Below, in pieces: positions 12,216 through 22,613 of a stretch of 64,000 nt of DNA (position 1 is the stretch's first letter; each line of letters starts with the position of its first letter). The stretch is from positions 920,586,235 to 920,650,234 of the forward strand of contig CM066035.1 of assembly GCA_033557465.1 (NCBI GenBank), written 5' to 3'. Under the pieces are notes generated by a model that saw only the letters and a list, made by a program, of their open reading frames with translations, did no database searches and was not told the origin of the DNA. Origin of the DNA: Ichthyophis bannanicus (Eukaryota > Chordata > Amphibia > Gymnophiona > Ichthyophiidae). The translations under genes and the position numbers were made by a program.

Positions 12216-12349
12216 TAGGGGGAGAGGCACCTGGTGAAAATGTAAGAGGTAGCCCTTTTGAACCACCTGCAGCACCCAGGAATCGGATGTTATGGCTGAC
12301 CACCTGTGGGCAAAGTGGGTCAGCCGGCCCCCCGTGCTGAGCGAAGGCC

Positions 12350-14304
12350 GCGGAGGGGGAGAGGCTATGCCAGCATAGTCAAAAACCCCACCCTGCTGAG
12401 CAGGGGCCTGTGTAGTGGGCTTGGGGGCCTTCTGCCTACGGGACCCATTACCCTGTCCCTTAGCCTGCTGGACCTGATGGGGAGCTGCTGATGCTTGATA
12501 TTGTGGGTGGTGTTGTTTATAGGCAGACACCTTCCTCGGGTAAAAGGGCTTTTTCCCCGAGCCCTTCCTCTTCTGTGAAGGGGCAGAGGTCTTTCTGGAT
12601 AGGCAAGTTCTGGTGAGAGTCTCAGACTCGAGTTCTGCCGCCTTTTTAGCCATGGGCTTACCAAAGAGGTTTTCACCTCTGAAGGGGGACATCAACCAAC
12701 TTGTCCTGCACCCATGGCTCGAGGTCAGATGACTGAAGCCAAGCCTGACGGCGAGCACCGATGCCGGCTCTGGCTACTCGAGCCGATGCTTCGAAGCCAT
12801 CGTAGGCTGCTCGAGAAATAAACTTCGAGCACTCTCGAATACCAGTGGACAAGGCCTGGAACCTCTGCAAAGGTTCCTCGGAGAGACCAGCAGAGAACCC
12901 GGCAATTTCTTTTGCCAGGTCTCGAAGATACATGCCCATATATAGCTGGTATGTCTGGACTCGGCAAGCAAGCATAGAGCCCTGGAAGCACTTCCTACCG
13001 AGGGCATCCAGATTCCGGGCCTCCTTACCCGGAGGCACCGAGGAGTGCATCTTTTGACTCTTAAGTCGATGCATGGCCGATTCCACCACCATGGAATGGT
13101 GCGGTAGTTGTGCCTTTTGGAACTCGGGGCTCTTACGGACTCAATACATGGAATCGACCCGCTTGCTTAACACCGGCCTCGAGGCCGGGCTCTCCCACAT
13201 GCGGAAGAGCAGCCGCTCCAGCATCGGAGGAACCGGTACCGTAAAGGCCTCCTTCGGGGGAGAGTCATACTGGAGGGCCTCGAGCTCTTCGGCTCGAGGC
13301 TCCTCCTCCGGATCCGCGGGGAAGGCCAAAACCTTGGCCATATCCCTCACGAAATCGGAGAACCGGGTATCCTCCGGGGGGGATCGTCTCCGAGGCTCCA
13401 ACTCGGGCGAGTCGGAGGGGACGCACCGAGTCTGAAAAGACCCGGGTGACTCGCCCTCCTCCGTGTCCCAGCCCGACTCCTCCATGGAGGAATCGAGTGG
13501 CTCCGTGCGGGCGAGTGCCGAGGACCTCCGCCCCGACGCCGAGGCCGGCGTCGACGACCTCGGTCCCAAACGGGAGGCCGAGGGAGACCTTGGCCGAGGA
13601 TCGACTCGAGCTCGTATGGACTCGAGGATCGGCTCGGCCTGCGGGGTCGACTTGGACGTCCCGGTGGTCGGGGCAGATGCACTGGCGAGGCCGGCCATCA
13701 ATGCCCGCTGCTGGTCCATGAAGGCAGCGATACTGCACTCCAAGGCCGTCAATCTGAGACCAAACTCAGAAGACCCAGCAGCCCCCGACTCGGGCCCCGA
13801 CGGCGTTGGGCCCGATGTCGGCTCCCTCAGAGGCGAGTCCACGAGGACTAAAGTACTCACATGTCCAGGAGACTCCACTTCGAGACGAGGATGCTTCGAA
13901 GGCCTCTCTGCCTCCGAGGACCCGGGGCGGCTGACGGGGCTATGCGACCTGGCCCTCGAGGGAACAGGAGCGTCCTCCGACGCCGCCCTCCCGGGTTTCT
14001 TCTTCCGACGATGTTCCCGGGCGGGGGACCCCCGCTCAGAGGAACTTCGACGATGCTCGGGGCCGGAGTCACGAGACGTCGAAGCCTCTGACGAGGTCCG
14101 GGCCCGACCGGACGCAGAGTCAGAGAAGATTCGTTCCTTTTGTGACTGCCGACTCCTCAATGCCTTCGAGGACATTTTGTTGCAAGGACCACAACTCATC
14201 GAATCATGATTGGGTCCGAGGCAACGGAGGCAGCAGTCATGTGTGTCGGTAAGAGACATGAGTCTGATACAGCGATCACACTTTTTAAACCCGCTGGCAG
14301 CCAT
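12350..14304 (-). pseudogene. DIRS Gag-like protein with stop and frameshift (copy N)
   Basis: I chose the start at 14304 (MAASGFKKCDRC) because the same start occurs in copies F and D. The N terminus has CDRC, then CCLRCLGPNH, then CGPC, a probable zinc-binding cluster. The middle is Ser/Pro/Arg-rich, and the C-terminal half matches copy F. An in-frame TGA at 13138-13140 replaces the Arg codon of the IYRLRKSP segment in copy F, and a frameshift near 12680 moves the basic tail (GENLFGKPMAKKAAELE) into another frame. A 248-codon plus-strand ORF over this region is an antisense shadow. Confidence 0.85.
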
Positions 14305-14547
14305 CGGGGGAAAAAGGGCCCCTGCGAGGTTGAAAGACCGTGCTGCCAGGGAAAAAGAAAAAAAGTGGCGGGAACGCCCGTTACAAAGGAAAAAAAAAAT
14401 GAAAAAATGTGAATGGACTCGATATTGGAGTATCGAGGCTGGGCGGGAAAGGACACGGCGTCGAACCGAGAAAAAACAAACAAAAAAAATCAACTTTTTC
14501 AGCGGCGATCACAAACTACGTCTGTAGGGCTCCGCGGAAAAAAGAAG

Positions 14548-14707
14548 ACTGAGCAAGATGGCACCCTTGGGCGGGAAGGGGACCGCGCATGCGCACTGCA
14601 ATTCCCAAAGGCTTTCTTCGAAAGCTGGGGAAAATTGCTCCGCGAGGGCTCCGTCGGCGCCGACGTCACCCATAAGTGAGGACTGACTTCCTGCTTGGTC
14701 CTGGAGA
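14548..14707. repeat. Right terminal repeat of copy N
   Basis: This is the reverse complement of 9035-9197, from GACTGAGCAAGATGGCACCC to the tip GGTCCTGGAGA. It contains CGTCGGCGCCGACG at 14652-14665 and is the 5' terminus of the element in sense direction. Confidence 0.88.
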
Positions 14708-16156
14708 AGAGTGCTTTTTAGTACTCTTAATACGCCTCATTGCTGATTCTACAACAATGGAATGATGAGGAAGTTGAGTCTTTTGAAAACCTGGAAAGGG
14801 GGGCACCTTATATAAAAGATCAGTTGCCCTAGAAGGTGGGGGTACCGTTAAAGGAGTTTCCCACATTCGAAAGAGGAGATCCTGCATGGTCTGATGCAAA
14901 GGAAGCATGATGTTCTCCTTTGGACTGCAGGGAACATACAGGGATTCTGTATTCCCTGGTGTAGGATCCTGACCAGGTATAGAAATGGCAAGTGACTTTG
15001 CCATATCAAGCAGGAATGCTTGAAAAGAAAAATCCCCAGAGGGAAATCCTCTAGAAAGAGGACGACAGGCTAGATCTGTTGAAGAACTAGCATTGGCACC
15101 CAGGGATCTATCCAAATGTAAAGGAATAGAAGACCCTAAAGGGTGGAGTATCGGATCCTTAGAGGATGGCCGCCGGTACAGCAGGAGGTCGGGACCAGCA
15201 ACATTCAGTAGCGCATCGTCCATGCTAGGGATCGATTCCAAACTCGGTACCGAGGGAAGCGAGCCTGATGAGAAAAGCATGGAAGGTACTGACAACAATG
15301 GTAATGTGGGATACCGGTACCGACTCCGGCACCATATCCGATACCGGTAGATGAAGGCCAGCCGGTGACAGCTCTAACGGTATCGAAGAAACCGAGAGTA
15401 CCCGACATGGATCATCGGAATCGTGCCTTCGGTACCGTCTGGTATCGGTACCAAGGTGAGTCGGTACCCAGTCATCCAGACTGGAGATCGATTCTAGACT
15501 CGGCATCGAGGGAAGCGAGTCTATTGATACACATCTGGAGGGTACCAGCGTCGGTACCAGTACCGGTACCGGTACCGAGATTGATACAGATACTGGAAGA
15601 TCGGTCTGCAGCGTATCTAACGGGCCCGCAGCCGAGGATGCCAGACTACGATCTTTGGTGAGGAATGTTTCATCCAACACCATTGCCGATGCCGGGGTAT
15701 CGGTACCGCTCGAAGCGGATGCCACCACCGAGCATGGCTCAGGTATGTTCGGAGAGGGGTGAACCTCAGGAACAACCTGAAACCCCACTAAGGATCTGAA
15801 GGCCGAAGACTCCCACCGGGGTTTTAAGGCCAGTGTGTCCTCGAGGGCAAGGCCAGAGGCATCTCTATGCTGTGCATGAGATCTACCACTCTAGGACTGG
15901 CTAGTCTTAACAGACTGTTTTTGGGTTACCTGATCCTGTGAAGAAGAAAGGGTGGTCGGTGCCCTGAAGTTGACTGGGGACCACGTATCGAGGTGAACTC
16001 GATGCTTAAGACTTCTTCCGACTATACTGTTGCAGGAGGGACACTCCAGCAGACAGTGGTCAGGACCCAAGCAGGGCAGACACCAATAGTGTCTAAAATG
16101 AATTTTGTACCGCCACAGTTTGAACATTTCTTAGGGATAGGGGGTGGCGCTTCCAT
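14708..16156 (-). pseudogene. Gag N-terminal part of copy B
   Basis: The start at 16156 gives MEAPPPIPKKC, followed by a degenerate Cys/His cluster (CLPCLGPDHCLLEC in an adjacent frame). From 15788 to 15225 and 15298 to 14708 the frames carry a Ser/Val/Pro-rich middle encoded by many GGTACC repeats, then PHHSIVVESAMRRIKSTKKHSS. A frameshift near 15270 separates them. The gene resumes at 9005 beyond copy N. Confidence 0.8.
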
Positions 16157-16369
16157 GAGGAAAAAGAGTAGGCCTAGCAGGCCGATAAAAAAATGTCAGG
16201 CACTAAGAAGGAAAAAGGTATTCCTTATAAAGGAAAATTTAGAAGAAAAAAGAAAAGAAACACCGGCGGTACCGGTGGCATCGGGGGAAGGCAGACGCGA
16301 CTACAAGAAAACCAAAAAATAAAAGAAGAATTTTCTGTGGTGACAGGAGGACATCCTGCCGGCTCCGCA

Positions 16370-16533
16370 GAAAAACGAAAACTGAGGAGAGGCAGTTGGG
16401 AAAGGCAGCACACAGGCGTGTTGGGATGCTTCCAAAAGCGTTCTGATTGGACGCTGGGAAGCGTTCCCGCGCAGACTCCGTCGGTACCAACGTACCCATA
16501 TGTGAAGACTCATTCCTGCTTGTTCCTGGAGAT
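16370..16533. repeat. Right terminal repeat of copy B
   Basis: This mirrors 5565-5700 (AAGCGTTCTGATTGGACGC, then GTCGGTACCAACG, then CCCATATGTGAAGACTC). The tip TTCCTGGAGAT is duplicated in the ICR at 5871-5911. The palindrome CGTCGGTACCGACG, perfect at 5605-5618, has one mismatch on this side. Confidence 0.88.
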
Positions 16534-17794
16534 AAATTTTTATCCTCAATAGCTAGGATTTAAAAAGCACAATGTGATATGTAGAATAACAGAAGACTAT
16601 AATACTTATTTTACTTTTTAAGTGGCAATAGTTCTTTTAAACTGACAGGATTTAGAAGGTATTGGCATGTTTTTAATTTTTAATGTGTCCGCTGAAAGAA
16701 AGCTTGATTGTACCAGGTTGGATACACAGTCAGGCCCTGTGTATAACATTATATTACTATAAGCCCTAAGAAAGAGTTAATATCATTTGTAGCTTCTTAC
16801 TTAATATCATCCTTGAAAACTCTGTAGAAGAAACTGGGTGAAAGGTTTTAGATAACAAACATTAGTCTTGTTATTAGAAAGATAAGTAAAAGGCAAGTTG
16901 TTTACCCAGCTTCGCAGTCTCTCATTCTCTGGTCAGAGATATCAAACTGTCAGTATTAGAATTAAGGCCTACATAGTCATGTCTGAGAATATATGTATGT
17001 CTTTTCATGATTGTCTATGACGTGCATGCCTATAGAAAAGTATGTTATGAATATACGTGACACTAGACGTAGAATAGAATATGTATATTATGAATATACC
17101 TGATGTGAGACGTAGAATAATAAAGTGAAATTATGCTGTGTAATGGAATCTTTACCTATAAATAAAGTGGCCTAAAGCTATGATATCAGAGTAAACATAG
17201 GCAGAGGCCTAGCTTGCTCTCCCAAAGCTTTGGTTTGTTTTTATAATACAAGTGTGTTGTGTATTATTTACTGATTTATCAATTAACCTTCTCATTGCCT
17301 TGTGTGTGGATTTCTGTTATACCCAAGAGCCCTGCCTGTTGTAGGTGAGGGGAGGTGCAGAATACACTTTCATCCGCCTCATCTCTTCTTTTATCCTCCT
17401 TTGTAGTATGAGCATTTGTTTGTTTCTTGTGGATGTTATTTATATATTAATTTTAATGTATGTCCTATAAGGTGTATGATGCAACACATTGACAATTCAG
17501 TATATGTACAGTATGCACGTGGGTGTTTATCACTTTCTCTAATATTATTTTATGGTTTCATTAATTGATATCACTATTTTACTATTTTATTGCTTTATCA
17601 CTTATCTATTTATTGTTTATTACGTATTATCTTTTAAATGATATTTTAATGTTATTATGTTTTTATTATTTATTATCATTATTATTATGTATTTCTTCGA
17701 GGTTTGTCTCCTCAAAACCCTCCTGAAGAAGGCCTACTGGCCGAAACGCGTAGGAGTTTAATAAAAGGGGTTTTAAATAAACCTGAAATCCGCC
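16534..17794. other. AT-rich stretch, possible old LTR-like repeat
   Basis: No coding potential was seen. From about 16685 (TGTCCGCTG) to about 17363 (GAATACA) the ends and an internal AATAAA near 17160 would fit a solo LTR, but I could not find a matching target-site duplication. A duplication of about 48 bp (around 17041 and 17090) repeats TATGAATATACSTGA and AGACGTAGAATA. At about 17722-17755 the sequence CTGAAGAAGGCCTACTGGCC is followed by GAAACGCG, which looks like the end of an unidentified repeat. Confidence 0.35.
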
Positions 17795-17799
17795 AGTCC

Positions 17800-18076
17800 T
17801 TGTACCCACATCCTCCCACACCACTGGATGGAACTGATGGTGGTTCGCCACCAGGGCACTGAGATGCAGAGTTAGACTTGAGTCCCATCCTGGAGAGGTG
17901 GAGAAGGTATTGCAACACCATGACCACTGGGCAAGAAAAGGGGTCGACCCCTGTTCAGCGCACCAAAGTGCAAACCTACACCACTTAAAAGCGTAAGCCC
18001 GTCTGGTAGATGCTCTGCGTGAAGCCAGCAAAACATCCTCCACTTCTTTCAGAAGGTGGAGCGGGGCTAAAGTCAC
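17800..18076 (-). pseudogene. Tyrosine recombinase N-terminal fragment (copy D)
   Basis: The frame begins MTLAPLHLLKEVEDVLLASRRASTRR and continues AYAFKWCRFALWC, matching the core-binding domain of copies N and F. It then shifts frame and stops matching near 17800. The catalytic Arg, HxxR and Tyr are all missing. Confidence 0.85.
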
Positions 18077-18080
18077 CCTC

Positions 18081-19900
18081 TCACGCCGTCAGCGATAGGA
18101 GCTGTTGAGATGCAGAAGAGAGCTCCCCTCCTGGGAAAGAAGCCAAGGAGCTGACCCCAAGGGGATGGGGACCTCCACCGCTAGCTGCAGAAGCAGTAGG
18201 AACCACGGTTGTCTGGGCCACCGTGGGGCCACCAAGATGACTGAGGCTCTGTCGTGGAGAATCTTGAACAGTCTTGGTGATCAGTGGTGTCAGGGGAAAA
18301 GCATACAGAAAGCCCTTCAACCATGAGACCAGGAAGGCGGGGTGCGGCTGCCTTGAGCAGAAACGGTGATTCTGGTGATTGTCCGGGCTAGCGAACAGGT
18401 TCATCACTGGTTCCCCCCAGATTTGGAAAATCCCGCTGGTTACTCCTGGGTCCAGCTGCCACTCGTGCGGCTGGAGCATCCTGCTGAGTCTGTCAGCCAG
18501 CCAGCCAGTTGTCCTGGCCCGGCAGGTATACCGCCTTAAGGAGAATGCCCTGCCAGACTGCATAAGAGCACAGATCCAGGGCTTCCTGACAGAGGGCACG
18601 GGACCCTGTGCCTCCCTGTTTGTTCACACAGAACATGGCCACCTGGTTGTCTGTCTGCACTAGGACACACCTGTGGCCCAGGCGCTGCCGAAAAGCCTTC
18701 AGGGCGAGATTTATTGCCCGCAACTCCAAGAGGTTGATATATTGAGCAGTCTCGCCTGGGGACCAAGTGCCCTGGGTGTGGTATCCCTGGCAATGGGCTC
18801 CCCAGCCCAGCAGGGAGGCATCTGTGGTGAGGACCCTTGAGTGGTGAGGGGCCTGGAAGAGCATCCCCGCCTCCAAGTGTCGGGGCGATAGCCACCAGGT
18901 CAGGGATTGTACCAGCTGCCTGGTCACTCTGACTCTGTCCTGGAGATGTCCTGTGGCCTGGGACCACTGGTCCCTGAGGCACCACTGCGCTGTTCACATG
19001 GGGAAGAGGGCATCTGGAGTGACATGCACCGTGGAGACCATGTGCCCGAGGAGGCGCAGCATATGCTTTGCTGGCATTGAGGGATGGTACGGTATATCTT
19101 TGGCTAGCATCATGAGCCTGGCTGCCCTGTCTGCGGGTAAGGCCGCCTTTGACTGAAGGGTGTCAATCCTTGCCCCAATGAATTCCAGCTCTTGTGACGG
19201 GCAAAGTTTCAAGACTTGGGATAGCTGATAACGAAACCCAAGTGTTGCAGGACCTGGGTGGTGCGTGCCATGGCCTGCTGCACTTCGGGGGCTGTAGTGC
19301 TCCTGATGAGCCAGCCGTCTAGATAGGGGAAGACAAAAATCCCCTGAAGCCTGAGAAAGGCAGCGACCACCCCCAGGCACTTTGTGAATAATCTGGGGGC
19401 CCGAGGCAATGCCAAAGGGAAGCACCTTGTATTGGAAATGATAACCCCCCAACACAAAGTGTAGGTATTGCCTGTGGTTTGGGTGGATTAGGACGTGTGT
19501 ATAAGCATCCTTTAGGTCTAAGGAGCATAGCCAGTCTCCCTGGTAAGGCAGAAATGTTCCAAGGGAGAGCATCTTGAATTTCTCCTTCACCAGGAATTTG
19601 TTGAGGTTGCGCAGGTCGAGGATGGGCCTGAGGCCCCCTGTCCTCTTTGCAACGAGGAAGTACCTGGAGTAGAACCTCTTGCCCTTGAGGTGGTGGGGCA
19701 CTGGTTCCACCACTTGGTCCTCGAGAAGGCCTGCCAACTCCTTCAGAAGAAGGTCCCGGTGAAGGGGAGGACTGAGGGGCTCTCCATGGAAGAAGTGAGG
19801 AGGTACCTGGCTCAGGTGGAGGTGGTAACCCTCCCTGATCACCTTTAATGCCCAGGAATCGGTGGTGATAGCCCTCCACCAGGGTGATAGCCCTCACCAG
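18081..19900 (-). pseudogene. DIRS RT/RNase H with mutated catalytic box (copy D)
   Basis: Frames at 19842-18994, 19457-19209 and 18927-18493 carry RTGGLRPILDLRNLNKF, DWLCSLDLKDAYTHVLIHP, VLPFGIA, the box FVFPYLDGWLIR, then RNase H TDASLLGWGAHC, LELRAINLAL and QTDNQVAMFCVNKQGG. The second catalytic Asp of YLDD is Gly here (codon around 19315), which should abolish polymerase activity. Several frameshifts are present. Confidence 0.87.
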
Positions 19901-19949
19901 GGTGAGGTGACCTCCTGTAGACTGCTAAGCTCCGAGTGGGAGAGGGGCC

Positions 19950-21746
19950 AAGCTGCAGGAGTCAAAAATCCCCTCCAGGCTGGGCCGGAGCCTGCCCCTG
20001 TCCCTTGGTCTGCTGTCCTTGCTGGGGAGGCCTGGTAAGGGGGCTAGTTTTGGTAAGCAGTGGACTTCCTCAGGTAAAAGGGCTTTTTACCCAAGCCCTT
20101 CTTTCGGAAGGGGCAGTGGTCTTCTTAGAGAGCCTAGTCCTCGTTATGAACTCAGTCTCCAGCTCGGCAGCCTTGTTGGTCATGGGTTTGCCGAAAAGGT
20201 TTTCCCCTTGACATGGGACATTGACCAACTTGTCCTGTACCCATTGCTCGAGGTCGGACGACTGCAGCCAAGCTTGGCAGCGTGCACCGATGCCTGCCGT
20301 GGCTACCCGGGCCGCCGACTCAAATCCATCGTAGGCCGCCTGAGACAAACTTGGAGCATTCACAGACAGCTTTGGACAGGCCCTTGAAGCATTGCAAAAG
20401 CTCCTTGGAGAAATCAGCCTAGAACCCGGTGAGCTTCTTCGCCAGGTCTCTCAGGTACATGCCCGTGTACAGCTGGTAGGCCTGGATCCGACAATTCAGC
20501 ATTGCACCCGGGTAACACTTCCTGCAGAGGGCATCTAAGGTGCAGGCCTCGCTGCCGGGGGGCACCGAGGAGTGCATCTTCTGACTCTTAATTTGACGCA
20601 ACGCCGACTCCACAACCATGGAGTTGTGCAGCAGTTGTGACTTCTGAAATCCAGGGCTCTGACGGACTCGGCACATCAAGTCAAACCGTTTGCTGATCAC
20701 TGGCATCGATGCCGGCATCTCCCACATGTGGAGCATAAGTCTTTCCAGGATAGGCGGAATGGGCATCGTGAGGGTTTCCCGAGGGGGAGCCTCGTATTGG
20801 AGGATCTCGAGCTCACTGGCTCGAGGATCCTCCTCAGACTCTGTCGGTAAAGCCAAGGCCTTGGACATATCCCGGACGAAGTTAAAAAAAAACATATCCT
20901 CCGGTGGGGACCTTCTCCAAGGTTCAGACATCGGGGAATAGGACGGGACATTGCAATGATGATGGGTGTCCGGGGACTCCTAGTCCTCGGTCTCCCAGGC
21001 GGAGGCCTCCGAGGAAGACTCATGGATCTCCTCAGGCCTCGTGGGCCCCAGCGCCGTCCACCCCAATGCTGGCAGACTTGCCGGTGATGACCTCGGCCCC
21101 GATGAGCGGGAGGCCGAGCGTGACCTCGGCCAAGGATCAGCTTGACCTCTGGGGACATCGTAGACGTCGAACGCCCAGTGGTCGGGGCAGAGGAACCAGA
21201 CATGCCGGACATCAGTGCTCGCTGCTGTTCCAAGAAGGCAGTGACACTGTCCTCCAAGGCCGCCATCCTGTGTGTACTTGCCTAGGCCGATCCGTGACTG
21301 GGTCATTTCGAGGAACCTTGGTTGGACACTCCCTCTCCGACGTCTCGGGTAAACGCTCGGGGCTCTGCAACTGGCACCGGGAGGAGCCCGGCCGATCTGA
21401 GCCGTCCAGAGACACCGCCTTCGAGAGTTTCTTCCTTCTTTTTGGGTCCCTCGAGGGAGACCCCCCTCTCTGAGGACCCTCAATGACACTCAAGCTCGGA
21501 GTGCTCCTCCCAAGGCGTGGAGGCCTCAGACGAGGTCTTGGCTCTTGGAGGCAAGGGGGAATAAGGAAAAATTTTATCATGCTGCTGCTGGCGGCTCCTC
21601 AAGGCCTTCGAGAACATCTTCTTGCACAGGCCACAGACCACCGGGTAGTGGTCCGGGCCAAGGCAACAGAGGCAGCAGTTATGCGTATCGGTCAGGGACA
21701 TGATCTTCCCACACCGATCGCAATTTTTAAACCTGCTGATAGCCAT
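19950..21746 (-). pseudogene. DIRS Gag-like protein, broken (copy D)
   Basis: The start at 21746 gives MAISRFKNCDRCGKIMSLTDTH, then CCLCCLGPDH and CGLC, the same cluster as copies N and F. Frameshifts near 21500, 21250 and 20900 split the middle. The segment 20931-20419 (SPGFQKSQLLHNSMVVESAL) and the tail at 20363-20070 (QDKLVNVPCQGENLFGKPM) still match. Confidence 0.82.
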
Positions 21747-22174
21747 GGGGGGGGGGGGGAAAGAACCCCAGCAATCTCAAAAACCCTTCGGGCTGCCAGT
21801 GAAGAAAAAAAGGGCGTGAAGACACCCAAAGAAAAATGAAAACAAAGTAAAAAAGGAATCAACCCGAAACCGAGGTACCGAGGTCAGGGCGGGAAAAGGT
21901 ACCGGCGCAAGACTGGAGACAAGCCAAAACAAGCTCAAAAAATCAACATTTTCCGGGACGGAAACAGATGTCTGGTGGGCTCTGCGGAAAAAAGGAGACT
22001 GAGCAAGATGGCACCTTTGGGCAGGAAGGGGACCACACATACGTGGTAGCAATTCCCAAAGGCTTTCTATGAAAGCTGGGGATTTGCTCCACGCGGGCTC
22101 CGTTTGCGCTGTCACCCATATGTGAGGACTGACTGTTCCTGGAAAATTTGTATGTCAGGCTTCATATTTCTGAC

Positions 22175-22400
22175 CCTTTTCAAGTCCATATTAAAGGCTC
22201 ACCTCTTTAAAGTTGCTTTTGGATCCTGACCCCCCTTTTTACTCGTGTCTCCTAATTTTCCTTTTCCTCTTATTCTTATCCTTTGTATTGTCTGTCTTAA
22301 TTAGATTGTAAGCTCTAACGAGCAGGGAACATCTCTATCTAAGAATGTACAGCGCTGCATACACCTTGTAGCGCTTTATAAAGAATTAGTAGTAGTAGTT
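22175..22400 (+). repeat. L2 LINE 3' tail
   Basis: It contains TTAGATTGTAAGCTC, GAGCAGGGA, GTACAGCGCTGC and CTTTATAAAGAATTAGTAGTAGTAG, which match the 3' tail of L2-b at 60480-60605. It is severely 5' truncated with no coding part, and it abuts the broken end of the antisense CR1. Confidence 0.8.
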
Positions 22401-22613
22401 TTAACAACTTTGAATAATTTTGTGTCACCTACAAACCTCATCACCTCATTATTCCCATTTCCAGATCATTTATGAATAAGTTAAAAAAGCAGCAGGGCCA
22501 GCACAGATTCCTGCGGTACTCCACTATTCACCTATTTCCATTGAGAAAATTGGACATTTAGCCCTACTCTCTGTTTTCTATCTTTTAACCAGTTTATGGA
22601 TCCTGTGATAAGG

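Larger units (their letters stand above)
9006..14707 (-). mobile_element. DIRS copy N, family 2, nearly complete, nested in copy B
   Basis: The left tip is AAGAGTAGTTACTCACC and the right tip GGTCCTGGAGA. Inverted terminal repeats of about 150 bp cover 9035-9197 and about 14548-14707. The left end carries an extra 28-29 nt not present on the right. Sense order on the minus strand is Gag (14304 to about 12350), RT/RNase H (about 12215-10541), YR (to 9513), ICR (9279-9374), terminus. Lesions visible by comparison with copy F are an in-frame TGA in gag, a frameshift near 12680, a frameshift near 12215 and a short in-frame deletion in the RT lead. No target-site duplication. Confidence 0.92.
5538..16533 (-). 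mobile_element. DIRS copy B, family 1, Gag-only derivative, split by copy N
   Basis: The left tip AGCACAGTTACTTACC begins at 5538 and the right tip TTCCTGGAGAT ends at 16533. Inverted terminal repeats cover 5565-5700 and about 16370-16533. An ICR lies at 5815-5911. On the sense (minus) strand, Gag starts at 16156 and ends near 8400. No RT, RNase H or recombinase remains between the Gag stop and the ICR. Copy N (9006-14707) sits inside gag: removing it joins the left flank ending GGATAAGA to the right flank AGAGTGC, which matches the uninterrupted sequence in copy E (36280-36300). Copy B alone is about 5.3 kb. Confidence 0.88.
17795..22145 (-). mobile_element. DIRS copy D, family 2, left-truncated
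   Basis: The sense order is right terminus (about 21990-22145), Gag (21746 to about 19950), RT/RNase H (19900-18081) and the start of YR (18076-17800). It breaks off within the YR core-binding domain. The left terminus, ICR and catalytic YR domain are missing. The right terminus has lost part of the tip, and its palindrome has decayed (CCGTTTGCGCTG). It is more degraded than copies N and F. Confidence 0.85.

Noticed and set aside
10962..12758. Minus-strand ORF of 598 codons as one protein
   Set aside because: Its first 170 or so residues are the Gag tail and RT lead. The rest is an out-of-frame reading of RT/RNase H created by the break near 12215.
13463..14209. Plus-strand ORF of 248 codons as a real gene
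   Set aside because: It lies exactly opposite DIRS gag, has no motif of its own and follows from the strongly biased composition of gag.
16685..17363. A firm solo LTR call
   Set aside because: The ends and the AATAAA are suggestive, but no duplication of the target could be found, so it is kept only as a possibility.
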